64,000 nt of DNA from Carya illinoinensis (lineage: Eukaryota > Streptophyta > Magnoliopsida > Fagales > Juglandaceae), in NCBI RefSeq assembly GCF_018687715.1, contig NC_056767.1:2604001-2668000 (forward strand), given 5' to 3'. A program made the translations under genes and the position numbers. Below, in pieces: positions 34,701-46,942 of the stretch (positions are counted from its first letter, which is position 1; each line of letters opens with the position of its first letter). Under the pieces are notes generated by a model. It made no database searches and was not told the DNA's origin. It saw only the letters and a program-made list of their open reading frames with translations.

Positions 34701-35514
34701 TCTCTTTTACTTCACCTATTACTCCTGTCACCAGTCTTTCCACTTCCTCTTCTTCCACCACTTCTTCCCTACCTAGGCCTTCCTTTATTATAAGTACTAG
34801 CTCCCTAATACTCCCATTCTCCTCATTACCTACTGTTTCTTTCTCCCTTCCCCTGGCTCTGTCTACTACTTTTATTATATTTCTTGGTTCCCCTTTCCCA
34901 TTGCTACTCTCCCCTTTCTTAAAAGATCTTACTCTTGCCCCTGCCCTCATCCACACACCAAATTGAACCTCCCCCTCATCAGACCCCCAACAAACAGATT
35001 CTTCATGAATAATACATCCACATTTAAAACAAAAATGTGGAAGTTTCTCGTATTTCACAGGAATCCAGTAGTTCTTACCTTTGATGTTTATAGTCCTCCC
35101 CCTTGCCAAAGGCTTGCTTAGATCTACCTCAATTAGGATCCTCAGAAAAGACCCCCACCCACTGCCATCATCCTGCGTCTCTACCTCTACAACCCTTCCA
35201 ATGGTCCCACCCAACTTCTCCCCTCTCACCTTGTTCATGCATACGATTGGTAAGTCGTGCAGTTGGATCCACATTCTTTCTTTCTTGAAGTCCATCTGCT
35301 GTGGTGGAATGAACTCATCCAGCTGCATTATTACAAACATCTGATTATCAAAGAGCCATGGCGTTCCATCCAGTATACGCTGCTTGTCAGCTTGATTTGC
35401 AAATGTTATTACAAAGATGTTTGGTCCCACCTCCTGGAACTGAGCCTTTCGACTGATCCTCCAAACCTTTACCATCGTATTTTCTATAACCATTTTATGG
35501 ATGCTTCTCTCCAT
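34701..35514 (-). pseudogene. LINE ORF1, 5' part (DUF4283 and CCHC zinc knuckle)
   Basis: It runs from ATG 35514 to the solo LTR. The DUF4283-like region has FVITFANQADKQRILDGTPW and the KKERMWIQLHDLP motif. The knuckle is CFKCGCIIHEESVC, followed by a basic/acidic linker. ORF1 proteins of plant L1 elements bind the element RNA. The frame is broken only by the LTR insertion; its 3' remainder is at 31291-31514. Confidence 0.85.
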
Positions 35515-35554
35515 CCATACCTTCCCTACCCCACTATGTTCGCATTATATATAT

Positions 35555-37200
35555 GATATAAGGTTTCAGCTTCAAGTGTCACGCGATTGATCCACCTTGC
35601 ATCGTACTAAGATATGCTTTGCTTGATTAATTAATTAAGATTTTCTTCTTTTTATTTTTATTTTATTTCTTTTTCCTTTTTTCTCTTTAATCCTTGACGT
35701 AGGAGTAGCACATAAGTACCTTCCTACGGATAAAGTGTCGGTGCAACATTGTTGCTGACTCCTTTAAGCTAAAAATTAACATTTCAAAAGAGGTAGTTAA
35801 TCTTATAATTATAAATTATAATAACTGCATCAGGAAGATTCTATATATATATATTGAAGGAATGATACATGTGTAAATCTTTTTACAACCTTTTAATAAC
35901 TATATTTTAAAATAAGTGCATTTATGTAAAATGATATTATTTTAATAAATTATTTTATAAAAATATCCTTCATTTAAAATATAATTGTATAAAAAATTGT
36001 AAAAATGGTTGTATATATGTATATCATTTTACTTATATATTATATAGGAGAATTCTATACACTATATTACCATCTTACTTTTATTCTATTAAGTATTATG
36101 TAATATATTATCACTATTAAATGATTATTTATTACACGTTTCTAATTCATCTAATAATAATAAATTCAAATCTTACTTAATAGAATGAAAATAAAATGAA
36201 AGTATGTATCTATTATATATAGACACTATTGTCTAAACGGAAAATATTAATGAAGCGTCGAAAACGGATAATATTAGATATGCATATTGTTCGCACGACA
36301 ATGTAAGAGGCAAGAGCTTCATGATCCACGCCTCGGTCGCGTCGTGAGGTATATATTATTATATACTTTGCTTGACCAATCAATTATTAAGTCTTCCATT
36401 ATTTATGTTATTTCAAGTACCCTACAATTGGTTTTATTATAACTAGCTTGATGCACGACACTCAATCTGTACAAGAGGTCTGAGGTTCGATCTTCTGTCC
36501 GTAATCTCCCAAAATAAAAAATAAAAAGAAGAAAGCCTAAAGTAGCTGGTCAACTTCCTTTGTACGATCGAGTAACGTGATCCACTTTATACTTTACGCT
36601 TTTTTAAATAAAGCTGGCCAGTCATGATCCGGTGAGTATAATAATAATTCAATGCATGAAGACTTGAAGCGACCACGTATACTCATGGTAAAAATAAATT
36701 TATAAATTAATATAATTTTATATAATTATTGATTAAATTATAAAATTAATTTTATTATAAAATAAACATATAAAATCATATTAATTCATAAATTAATTTT
36801 TATAAAATTTCAAATAATGACAAGACAGGCGGTAAAACTTTTTATAATCTCTATTTTTTTGGATATGGGACAAATTAAGAAGATAAAAATAGCCACAATA
36901 AAGGCTAGAACTTGGTCCCAGTGATCCCAACTAATTATCTTCCGTACCAAATTTGATACTACGAGAAAAATAACCTTTTTTTGATAATAATAAGTAGTCA
37001 AAAAGGAATATTTTCGGATACAATATACTCGTTGTAAAACACGAACTTGATGAAAATCCACCAACTAAAAGCACGAAAAGAAGGTTGAGCCATATGAGGC
37101 TAATGATTTTACTAGTATGTAGTTTTAAAAGAACTTGCAATACCTAATAATAATCTTAAATATTTTAATTTCCTCCAATGATATGTGCACAGTACATAGC
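35555..37200. other. AT-rich intergenic DNA with MITE-like pieces
   Basis: No gene. At about 35856-36032, AATGATACATGTGTAAA faces TTGTATATATGTATATCATTT, consistent with a short MITE. At 36460-36520 a GAGGTTCGATCTTCTG stretch resembles a tRNA-type B box. Frames at 36810-37140 lack support. Confidence 0.4.
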
Positions 37201-37216
37201 TTTTCACTAACAAAAT

Positions 37217-38402
37217 ATGGGAAGCCAGGATGATCAAGAACAAAACAGCATGTTACACTATAGTCGATGGCGTCCTATATCAAAAGGGGGTACTCCCACC
37301 CATCCTGAGGTGCATCTCTTTCAAAAAAGCCCAATATGTACTAGTGAAGGTGCAAAAAGGGAATCTGTAGCGACATTCAAGAGGGAACGTGCTAGCAGGC
37401 AAAGAGATGATTGCGGGTTACTACTAGTCGCGCACCATTCCAAATGCTGAGTGGCACATGCAGGAGTGCAAGAAGTGCTAAGAGTACTCTAAAGTGCGCC
37501 ATTGCTCGCCAGAAGAACTAACCTCGATCACTTCGCCCTGGCCCTTTGCCTAGTAGGGAGTTGACTTGATGGGTCCCCTCCCATTGGGCATGGGAGGAAT
37601 AAATTTCGTGGGGGTTGTAGTAGACTATTTCACCAAGTGGGTAGAAGCCAAGGCATTGACATCAATTACGACGAGCAACACACATCCTTTCTTTGGAAGA
37701 CTGTCATCTGCAGATTCGACATCCCCTACATCATCATATCAAATAGTGGGAGACAATTTGACTCTGACTACTATCAACATTGGTGCCAAGAGTTGGGAAT
37801 CATAATTTTCTACTCATCCCAGGATACCCCAATCTAATGGTCAGGTGGAGGCTACCAACAAAATGCTGATGGGGATACTCAAGAAGAAGCTTAGTGACAA
37901 GAAGGGTGCTTGGGCGAAGGAACTCCCCGAAGTTCTATGGGCATATCGGATCACGATGAGGAAACTGACTAGAGAGACCCCATTCATCCTCACTTATGGC
38001 TACAAGGCAATGCCACCAATCGAAGTCGGGATCCCCATCTACAGGGTGCAACACTTCAAGTAAGACTCCAACAATGAGCGACTAGAATAGCAACTTGACT
38101 TGCTAGAAGAGATTAGGATTGAAGCGGAGGCGAGAATAGCCATTAGTAAGAAGAAGGCAGAGCGATGCTTTATCAAATGAGTATACTCAAGAACATTCAA
38201 GGTCAGGGACCTCGTGCTGAAGCAAACGGAAACCACCATCCAAGACGAAGCGAAGCTAGGCCCTCCGTGGGAAGGCCCCTATGTGGTTACAACAACCACA
38301 CAAGTTCCTACTGACTCCAAGACTCTCGAGGGAACATCCCAAAGGGAAGTTAGGTCATTTGCTTCCATACTTCTCTCTCAAAATATGCTAAAAGTTTACT
38401 AA
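37217..38402 (+). pseudogene. Ty3/gypsy integrase relic (Tat-like)
   Basis: Overlapping plus-strand frames give, in order, MGPLPLGMGGINFVGVVVDY with FTKWVEAKAL (integrase core), after a shift WKTVICRFDIPYIIISNSGR and FDSDYYQHWC, after another shift VEATNKMLMGILKKKL with GAWAKELPEVLWAYRITMR, and at the end GPPWEGPYVVT. This order is the core and C-terminal region of a gypsy integrase of the Tat group. Gag, protease and RT are missing, and no LTR pair was found. Decayed fragment. Confidence 0.8.
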
Positions 38403-39617
38403 ATAAGTCAAAAATGACATATATATATATATATATATATACATATATATAGCAAATGGCACTGAAAACCCTAATCTGGCAAAATCTGCAATTTTCGCTC
38501 GAGCGGCATATCAAGTGCCCCTCAAGAGAATAGCCAAAACAGCATTGGCTTGAGTGGGGTGTCAACCGAAGCTTGAGCAAACACTAGGATTGTGTCTCGC
38601 TCAAGCTTACTATCGCGTGGGACTCGAGTGAACTCACGGGTTGAGCTTCGCTTGAGTGCACGTCAAGCAAACACTCTGTTTCTCAATTTTTAGCTCCAAA
38701 ACCAATCTCCATATACACCCCAACATCAGCCACTATTCAAGCAAACACTTGTGGCCGTTGAAAGAAAACAAACAGAAAGAAAGAAAAGAACCCCCTATGA
38801 CCTAAATTCAATAAAAGAAAGGGATAGCTATTATAATTATAGAGAGATTTTATAAAGATACTCTCATAAATGAATATGGTTTCATATAGTATATAAAATC
38901 AACTTTATAATAATTGTAAGTTTATAATTTGACATACTACATGAAACTATATCAATTTGTGAGTTTACTATTCTTTAATATTTTCATTAATCTTTGACTC
39001 AAAATGTGTCAATTCAAATGCTAGTTCTGCCACTATCTAGACTAGAAATGCATATATGATTAAACAAGATAAGGTCTGATGAAAAACTAATCCTGAATTA
39101 AACAGTTTATAAGGTAATATTTTTTTACAAAAATTAAGCATTTTGATAAACGAGCTTAGCTATAATAAGACATGGTGGAGCTTGTTAATAAAGTGCATTT
39201 GGTTACTCCAATCGTTCTGTTTAGCTATTGGAGTACCCCTATTATTTCAGGAAATACATATTTTATACAATATATATATTGATTTCTCAGTGGCAATGTT
39301 GATGACCATCATCTTTTATAGGTAAAAGCATTCTTTTGTTGGCAAATTAGCAAACAAAAATTTTCAGCATGCTTCTAATTCTGAACATCTCTACAATTTT
39401 TCTCCACTCTTTGGGAGTGTTTGTCTTCTGAACTCTAAAAATAAATGAAAAAGGGTACTGTCCTCATGTTTGCATGATTGAAAGATAAAAATAATACTAG
39501 ACTTCGGTTGTGCCATTCGGGGGGAAGTCTTTAATTATAATTAGTAACGCATGCTTCATCAGTTTTAGTTTAAAAGTGAAACTTTAACCATGCATGATAG
39601 TATGCAGCCATGTAAAC
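38403..39617. other. Non-coding DNA after the gypsy relic
   Basis: An (AT)n run (38418-38450) is followed by a stretch with repeated CTCGAGCG / GCTTGAGC words (38490-38680), perhaps the 3' region of the gypsy element. A degraded MITE lies near 38.85-38.99 kb. No gene. Confidence 0.4.
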
Positions 39618-40237
39618 TAGGGATGTAACCGGTTCGGTTTGGTCCGGTTTTGAATAAAATTTAAGACCGAACCGGTATGTACCGGTTTTGCATTTTTCAA
39701 AACCGATTACGCACCGGTTATCCTCCTAAACCGGTATTCCAGTTTTATCGGTTTCTGGTCCGGTTTTACCGGTTTTAATGTACTATATTATATATTATAT
39801 AATATATATAATATAGTATATTATAGTATAGTGATAAAATATTGTAATATATTATAATATATAATATAATGATATATTATAGTATATTATAATATATAGT
39901 GATATAGTATTAGTATAACAATTAATACAATAAACAAAATGATATAAGATTTTAAAATTTAATATTATATTAATTAGTAATTTATCATATAATACAAAAC
40001 TATTTTATATATAGTTATATATTATATATATAAAAAAATTAAAATATATATAAACCGGTCCGGTTCGGTCCGGTCCGGTTTTAGAAAAAGAAAAATTGAA
40101 ACCGGACCGATTTTGACCGGTTTTAAGAAAAATAAAACCAATACAGGACCGAACCAACCTCGGGACCGGACCGATCCCACCGGTTTGGTTCGGTCCGGTC
40201 CGATTTACCGGTTTATCGGTTTTTTTTTACACCCCTA
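39618..40237. mobile_element. hAT-type MITE, 620 bp, CCGG-rich ends
   Basis: Flanked by the 8-bp duplication ATGTAAAC (39610-39617 and 40238-40245), the size typical of hAT elements. Terminal inverted repeats are TAGGGATGTAA and TTACACCCCTA (one mismatch). Both subterminal regions are packed with ACCGGTT/CCGGTTCGGTCCGG words around an AT-rich core. No coding sequence. Confidence 0.92.
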
Positions 40238-40245
40238 ATGTAAAC

Positions 40246-40931
40246 CCAAAGAGAATTCAGTTGCAATGTATTGAAATGATTATCATTGTCAAATTTCATT
40301 TCTAAAACTAAACAAAATCTAAACATGCTTCGACCAATGCGTGGAATCATATTTTTTTCTCAATAAAAGAAAGCTTACAAACTAACATGTTTTAGTGTTG
40401 TACATTAGATGATAGATCTACCTTATAATTTGAAGTATCTCATTAGTCATTAAGCCATATCAGTTAATAAACCCATCTTTTGTAATTCTCTTTGTATCAA
40501 GCATTTGTCTTATTGAATCCATGGCATGCATGATATGCAGTGAAAATGCATCCATACAAAAGGTGCAAACCAAGTTGGTACAGTTTTCTTTAATAAACAT
40601 CACATATTGCTTAAGTGACATTAGAAATTAAATCACTTCAGTAGGTCTGACAGCAAAGATTTGTTACCAGATAGAGGATTAAACAATTACACCACTCAAC
40701 CAAATTCTATACTTGTATATTGGATAATGAGAGCAACAACATGAGCTGCTTAAAAAGGTTCGAATTATCACATACTGTGATACCACACTATCTGCCATTT
40801 AGTCATCTTTTCTCAAACAACCAAGTTGGCAATCTCCATACATTACTCAACATGTCTGCTGCAACAATCTCTCCAAAGCTGCTGATTTTGAAAGTTTAAG
40901 GAGCACCCTGACCATTTCTAGAGTATTCAGC
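40246..40931. other. Intergenic DNA upstream of the small peptide ORF
   Basis: No ORF. A degraded copy of the long-armed MITE family may lie at about 40400-40500 (AGTTAATAAACCCATCTTTTGTAATTCTCTTTG). Confidence 0.4.
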
Positions 40932-41180
40932 ATGTTAGGTTCTTGGAGGCACAAGTGCTTGATCTTGATGACTCTTCTAGCTTTCATTGTTCCTTCAAAA
41001 GAATCAACATTGCCCAAGGAATACTGGGAACAGATGCTGCCCAAGAAGGTTCCCTCTCCTTCCTCATCCCCCTTTAAAGGCACCAATTCTCAAACTTCAT
41101 CATCTTCCACAACCTTGAAGGCCGACGGGGACCTCCTCTCATCAAATGGGAAGGTCTACTTGCGATCTGAAGAACTCTAA
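40932..41180 (+). CDS. Candidate small secreted peptide precursor (82 aa)
   Basis: The ORF starts at ATG 40932. A hydrophobic N-terminal stretch (KCLILMTLLAFIVPSKES) is a good signal peptide. It is followed by LPKEYWEQMLPKKVPSPSSS, then PFKGTNSQTSSSS and a polar tail ending SNGKVYLRSEEL. Short length, signal peptide and a Pro/Ser-rich conserved-looking block are the pattern of plant secreted peptide precursors. I have an impression of other plant proteins with a 'YWxxMLPKKxPSPSSSPxKGTN' block but cannot name the family. The 3' side has AATAAT/GAAATAAA-type polyadenylation words near 41567-41575. No splice site is needed. It could be a chance frame, but composition argues against it. Confidence 0.55.
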   Translation: MLGSWRHKCLILMTLLAFIVPSKESTLPKEYWEQMLPKKVPSPSSSPFKGTNSQTSSSSTTLKADGDLLSSNGKVYLRSEEL

Positions 41181-41689
41181 TTCGACGTCTCTCAGTTGAG
41201 CATATGAAATGCAGTTTTGGAATTGCACTAATGAGAAGGAAGGAAATATTTGCAAACTATTCTTTACAGTGACTTGTCTCAATCTTATTTGGCTCTTAAC
41301 GGACTCACAAATTGTAGATTTGCTTACCTTTCAGCAGATAATAGGCATATGTAAAGCCAATCAAGTTGCATTTAAGAGCATAATGAGTTTATAGAGGATG
41401 ACTTCGGTATGGGGAGGATAAAAAAACCAGAGTTTTTAATGGATAGACTTTCATATTCTTTGAGAGGCACTACTCGTATGATGTCAATCACTTATCAGGG
41501 TAATGATTATTTTTATTCTCCTCCTCTGTAATGCCTTTTGTAATCCATATTTTTCTCCAAAAATAATGAAATAAAATTACGATATTGCATTATCTTCAAT
41601 TGTTAAGTTGGTCTATATGAAGTTAATATACTGCATTCTTTGAATCCATGTCTTCATATAAAGGAAAATAATCTCACAATCCTTCATTT

Positions 41690-42120
41690 TCCCACCTCTT
41701 CTGCTTGTTTGTGTGGTGGTCCTGATTGTATGCTCTGTTTGACTGATACACCCCAATAATCTTTCCCTCACAATGAAATTCTAGTGAATTAAACCCATGA
41801 CGTTTGGCTTTGATATCACTTATTGGACCATGAAGGGCCAATCAACCGAAAACTAATAGATGTTAGGATAAACAGAATCAAGTCTTTTATAGCATTGAAC
41901 ATCGTACCCCGCAAGCTTATTTTCAAAGCAATCAGTTTGATACGTGGACACACCCAACAATAAAGTACCCCACCCTCACGAGTACCGAAGCAAGGACCTT
42001 GACAGGTGTGAGAAATAGAGTTAATTTCCATACAACAACTGACAGTCCTTTAGTTATATATTCAAGGTTTAGGTCTTGAATAAGACTAGTAATGGAATAT
42101 ACAAGAGTCATCAGAGCAGA
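41690..42120 (-). other. Non-coding block duplicated at 59.04-59.48 kb
   Basis: TTTTCCCACCTCTT, TGATACACCCCAA.AATCTTTCCCTC, AATGAAATTC.AGTGAATTAAACCCAT, GTTGATACGTGGACACACCCAACAATAAAGTA and GGCAGTCCTTTAGTTAT or close variants occur in both. The word GGCTTTGATATCACTTAT resembles a decayed tRNA-Met primer-site region, so it may stem from an LTR element present before the B/C duplication. The short frame here (41816-42031) is not conserved. Confidence 0.6.
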
Positions 42121-42179
42121 TTCTATGACAGCCTAAGTGATATCAAAAATTTATTCTGAGCTAGTTTACACGGATATTT

Positions 42180-43214
42180 TTCCCAGGATCCTTCAAAATG
42201 AGGCAAGTCTGAATGACTGAAAACATTCCGGGGATGGCCTGCCTGAGTGCATCCTTGATAATTAAGATGCAATGCTAGCATGATGTGTAATTGGCCCCTT
42301 TGATTTTGATGCATACTTATAAGGATTATATGTGATATCTACGAGGGACTCTTCCATGATATTTGGGAAACCCATAAATAGGTAGGCAATTATAAAGTAG
42401 GGGGTGAAAAGAAACATACAACTTTATTACAAGCACTCAAATATTAAGATACGAGTACTTTTACACACAAATGCATAGAAAATTAAATACTTGATCTTGA
42501 ACATGCAAAAGAACAAGCTCTCACAAAAGCGGAGACGAACTTGGACACTTGCGTAGCCTCTCATGAGGGTCTATAGAAGGTGAGTGAGAAGAAAAATAGG
42601 ATAAAGAAAGTGTGAGAGAAAAGGGGGGAATGAAAGTCACTAGATTGGAGGATGGTGGTGGTTAAAAGGCTGTGAGAGAATTCAAGCGAGAGTAAGGAAG
42701 CACCGCAGGGTGTGGACTCAAGGACAGAAAAAGATTTGGAGGAAGCTTCGGTGGTGGGTAGCGATGGAAGAGCTTTGACGCTTGGCGAAGAAAGAGGTCG
42801 TTTTCAGAATTGAGGAATTATCTACAAACAATTTTTGATTTCAAAAATTGATCTCCCGTACTATCTGGAAGGGCTTAATACCGCTCTGAGGTCTATTGGG
42901 CCAACAACTCAAGCCAATAACCCACTCCCTTGATAGCCCAATCCATCACAACCATTGAAGGAATAATTGATTGAGAGTATCTTGGACGAGAAGAGATATT
43001 TGATCATTTGGATTTTATTATACTCTCCATTCTGAGACTTGAATTTCAAATAACATATAAGTTTGCTATCGCATGGCAACAGAAATCTCATGGGCTTTAT
43101 ATATACATATCCTCCAAGTATGTGAAGATTATCTGATTCTCATTTGTTTTGAAAATGAGATTCTTATTGTGATCACTTATTTAGGCATCAAAGGTGTTCC
43201 CCAGGACTCACAAA
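42180..43214 (-). other. 3' flank of WAKL-B, shared with copies A and C
   Basis: About 42230-42620 matches the flanks at 9.28 kb and 59.54 kb. About 42850-43200 lacks a match in the other copies and holds no gene. Confidence 0.6.
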
Positions 43215-44444
43215 TCACACAACTCTTTGGTTGCAGGTAATCGTGTACGTGAAGTTATGAAACACATCCATAACACTATTAATGGTGGAACTGGTCGAAG
43301 AATTGGTAGTGCTGACCTCAAGACTCAAATAGCTTGTAATTGCATTAAGTGAACACTCGATTTCTTCTCTATAGAGATTGGCTTTCTCATGTGAATGTTT
43401 TTCCTCAATTCTTAATCCCACTTGCTCTATTGCCACAACCTTCATAGTAGGCCTATCATCTCCTTTTACGCTTACGCTGCTTTTTGCAATGTAAGAAACT
43501 TCTTTTAGCTCTTCAAAAATACCCTCATTGATAATGTGGTCCCCAACAACTTCTAGTGGGCGATCATTTTTTAGAGAAAAAACAAAATATGCAGCTAGAT
43601 TTTTCTCAATTTCTGTCCTATCCAAAGAAATTACGCGCCTTCTCACCAGGTATTAACTCTGCCAAAACAACGCCAAAGCTATAGACATCACTTTTTTTTG
43701 TTAACTGGCCACTGTGTAAGTATTCAGGGTCCAAGTATCCAAATGTCCTTACACTAATGTGGTTAATTGTGTGTGATCAAGAGGAACTATTCTTGAAGCT
43801 CCAAAGTCAGCAACTTTTGTTGAATGATTATCGTCTAAAAGTATATTTACAGTTATCACATCTCTGTGTATAATTGGTATGGAAGTTTCAAAATGAAGGT
43901 ATGCAAGGGTTCCTACACCTTCTGTTGCTATCTTCAAATGCTTTTTCTATGAGAACAAAGATAACTTGTTTATATCATATATGTGGTTAGAAAGTGTCCC
44001 ATTAGTGATGAATTCATAAACTAGTAATGGCACTTCTATTTCCAAACAACAACCCAATAGTTTAACCACATTCCTCAAGTTTACTTGAGTAAGCACAATC
44101 ATTTCATTTACGAATTGTTCGATCCAGTTTTAATCAACAATTTTGAATCTTTTAATAGCAACCACTTTATTGTCTGTTAATACTCCTCAATAATTAAACC
44201 GTTCCATTGCCTCCTTGGCTAAGGATTCTAATCTTGTCGTAATCATTAGTGGCCTTCTCAAGTTCTTTTACATCGAATATTCTAATTGGTTCCATCAATC
44301 CTTTGTAATTAGAGAGTTGTTGGAACATTAGGCCACCATTTTGTTGGATGAATTTCTCTTTGAGCTTAATGAGGTTTCTTTTCTTTAGATCCCAATATAC
44401 CCAAAAGCTTCCAACTAGTAGTGTTAAGAGGGTTATGCCGATAT
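43215..44444 (-). pseudogene. WAKL-B exon 3: transmembrane and kinase domain, broken
   Basis: Acceptor at 44445 (..GTGTGTAG|AT). The transmembrane part reads IGITLLTLLVGSFWVYWDLK, then ELEKATNDYDKIRILSQGG. The frame is lost soon after; TAA interrupts the segment after VVAIKRFKIVD. The catalytic loop reads HRDVITVNILLDD, where the usual Lys is Ile. DFG is intact (VADFGASR). A stop follows at LTTLV, then a shift before the C-terminal part (43215-43646) with DRPTMKVVAIE. Not functional as a kinase. Confidence 0.85.
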
Positions 44445-44489
44445 CTACACACATATTTGATCAAGCAGTTACACAAGTTAAAATATTTT

Positions 44490-44725
44490 AAGAATAATGT
44501 TACTATGCCGCCCCATTTTGCCGCCTCATTTTGACTACTCATATATTTATTTTTTTAAAATATTTTCTTTTACTTACTGATTAAAGAAGTGACTATTAGT
44601 GTATTGATATTTTTTATATTTTTAAAAAATATTTAAAAATATGAAAAAAAATTAAATAAAGTGAATTTTGCCTTACAGGCATGCCCAACGATCACTACTG
44701 GGTGGCACCCTAGCAGCACTCATAT
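44490..44725. mobile_element. Probable MITE in WAKL-B
   Basis: AATGTTACTATGCCGCCCC at the left and GGGTGGCACCCTAGCAGCACT at the right are imperfect inverted copies around an AT-rich core. It lies just upstream of exon 3, where copies A and C have intron sequence. The target duplication is unclear. Confidence 0.5.
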
Positions 44726-45138
44726 TTCTATTATCCTAGTTTTGTGAAATATATAATGTTTTTAAAAATTAAAGAATAGAATATTTCGCATATGTATATT
44801 GGTTTCCGGATTAAGACAGGATGATATCTAGGAAGTTGGCTTATATAGTAAAAAAAATATTCGATGTGTGATGCAAACAGTAGGGTCAGAACCACTAAGG
44901 GGCTTGGTCCCTCCATAATTTTTAAAATTTGATGAAATTTAAATTTTGAAAGGTGTTTTTATAAAGTAGACTATATGAAAATTAGTATTTAACACACCAA
45001 AATTATTTTTTTGTAACTTGACCCTCCCAAACCAGATTTTATGGTTCCAGTAGCAAATCCAAATTGATATGAATATTTAGGTTGAAATACAATGTCGATT
45101 GCACTAAACTACATTAAAAAGGCGAATTTGCAAAAATA

Positions 45139-45443
45139 TGGGTATGGAATTTCAACATGTCCATACCAGTCGGTGCAGTTAGGCTTTGCTATTGGAGCTG
45201 CTGCTACCGCTAGAACTACTACAGAAGCTGCCATTTATGATATTATTATGACACCCACGACCCATGTCATGATGATCACTTGCAAGAGCATCATACTTGG
45301 GAAACACATACCCCTCTGTGATCTCTTCTAGGTGGAATGGTTTCGTCTATTTTGTTCACAAAAGTAGTGCTCCCGATAGATAGATGCTGAAGTTTTAATG
45401 GGCATGCATTTGGAACGAACTTAGGAAATCCATGCAAAGCCAT
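45139..45443 (-). pseudogene. WAKL-B exon 1, 5' fragment with a stop codon
   Basis: It starts at ATG 45443 (MALHGFPKFVPNACPLKLQH), closely matching WAKL-A exon 1. A CAA to TAA change stops it in the signal-peptide region (IIIS*MAAS). Homology ends near 45140, just after the start of the galacturonan-binding domain, and one of its Cys (CTDR-C) is Tyr here. The rest of exon 1 and the EGF exon are missing. Confidence 0.85.
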
Positions 45444-45479
45444 GATGCGTTTTGTTTGTGCCGGCCTGGGAGATCAGCC

Positions 45480-46930
45480 TTGAAGGCCTTACATAAGACT
45501 GAGTAAAAATCTAAAAATTCAATTTTGACCTCAACTCCTCTTCAACTCCAACATGTTAAAATTGGAGTCGAAGTATTTTTCTCCAAAGAAGTTGGACTCA
45601 GAGTCAAAGGTGGAGTCGGTCTGACTCTGACTCGGCTTTGCTTCGACTTTTACAAATTAACTCTGACTCCAACTTTGACTTTGTACTCCTAATCCGATAT
45701 TTTACATATATTATAAATATATATATTTTTCATATACTTTTTATATAACTATAACTTATATATATAGTTAGTTAAATTTAATAATAGTATGAACCAATTA
45801 TTGTTCTAAAATAATATACTTATACTATGATAAACATCTACTAACGTATAATAAAATAATGTAATAACTTGTGATACTAATGTATAAACACTAATGTATA
45901 ATAACATTTAATACTAATGTACAAACACTAATTTATAAATTTATAATAACATATAATACTATCATAATAATGTATAATACTAGTTATTATACTTTAGTTA
46001 TTAATAAGAGTAAGTTAGACACTAGTATAGTAAAAGTATAATGAGTTAATAACATGTAATACTATAGTATACAATATGTAGTTTTCAATAATCAATACTA
46101 TAGTACAAGTATAAATATTAACAAATGTATTTAAACCCTATATATTTTCACATATATTTTATATAACTATAACTTATATATATATAGTTATATTCAATAA
46201 TAGTATGAGCTAATTCTTGTTCCAAAATAATATACTTATACTATGATTAACATCTACAAATGTATAATAACATTTAATACTAATATACAAACACTAATCT
46301 ATAAATTTATAATAACATGTAATACTATTATACTAATGTATAATACTAGTTATTATACTTTCGTTATTAATAGGAGTAAGTTAGACAATAGTATTGTAAG
46401 GTATAATGAGTTAATAAAGTGTAATACTATAGTATATAATATGTCATTTTCAATAATCAATACTATAGTACAAGTATAAATATTAACAATTGTATTTAAA
46501 CCCCTATTGTACAAGTCTATTTATAATAATGTATAATAACATTATAGACTTATAGTACATGTAATACCAAAGTATAATAGCACTAGTATAATAAATTCTA
46601 TTTAAATTTTAAACAATGCAATACTAGTGGATTTAAATAGTAATTTTTATTAATCAATACTAACTTAGGCTTAAAAGCCTAACACAAAGATTAAGATTAA
46701 AATTAAATTTAGGATCTTAAAAAATAGGGTTTAGGAAAAAAAAAAAAACGAGGTAAAACGGTGCTGTATGGCGTTTGCTGCTGCTAGAGACTAGAGGAAA
46801 ATGATGTCGTTTTATATTTACAGCCTTTTTAGTTTCTACTCTACCCAGGAAACGACGTCACTTCATAAGGAAAAACGTGCCATTTGTGACTCTTTGGGGT
46901 TATTCTCCACCCTGAGACACTCGGTTCCTC
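45480..46930. other. AT-rich intergenic DNA with an internal 420-bp-spaced duplication
   Basis: A segment near 45745-45870 (ATAACTATAACTTATATATATAGTT.., AATAATATACTTATACTATGAT) recurs near 46160-46275. GACTCCGACT-like words at 45540-45690 mirror GGAGTTAGAGTCGGAGG-like words at 48370-48490, which may be the ends of one large degraded DNA transposon. No gene. Confidence 0.4.
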
Positions 46931-46942
46931 ACTCGACTCCCT

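Larger units (their letters stand above)
27093..35535 (-). mobile_element. L1-type LINE, nearly full length, split by a solo LTR
   Basis: The 19-bp target duplication ATGTTCGCATTATATATAT is at 27074-27092 and 35536-35554. On the minus strand the element starts 21 bp before ORF1, encodes ORF1 (DUF4283 and zinc knuckle) and ORF2 (endonuclease, RT, RNase H), and ends in a poly(A) tail (poly(T) at about 27104-27118). Without the nested insertion it is about 5.26 kb. The short 5' leader suggests slight 5' truncation. ORF1 is still open across the insertion once the LTR is discounted; ORF2 has at least two nonsense changes and several frameshifts. Confidence 0.95.

Noticed and set aside
36460..36520. 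SINE or tRNA-like B box (GAGGTTCGATCTTCTG)
   Set aside because: No A box at the right spacing, no cloverleaf, no poly(A) tail or target duplication.
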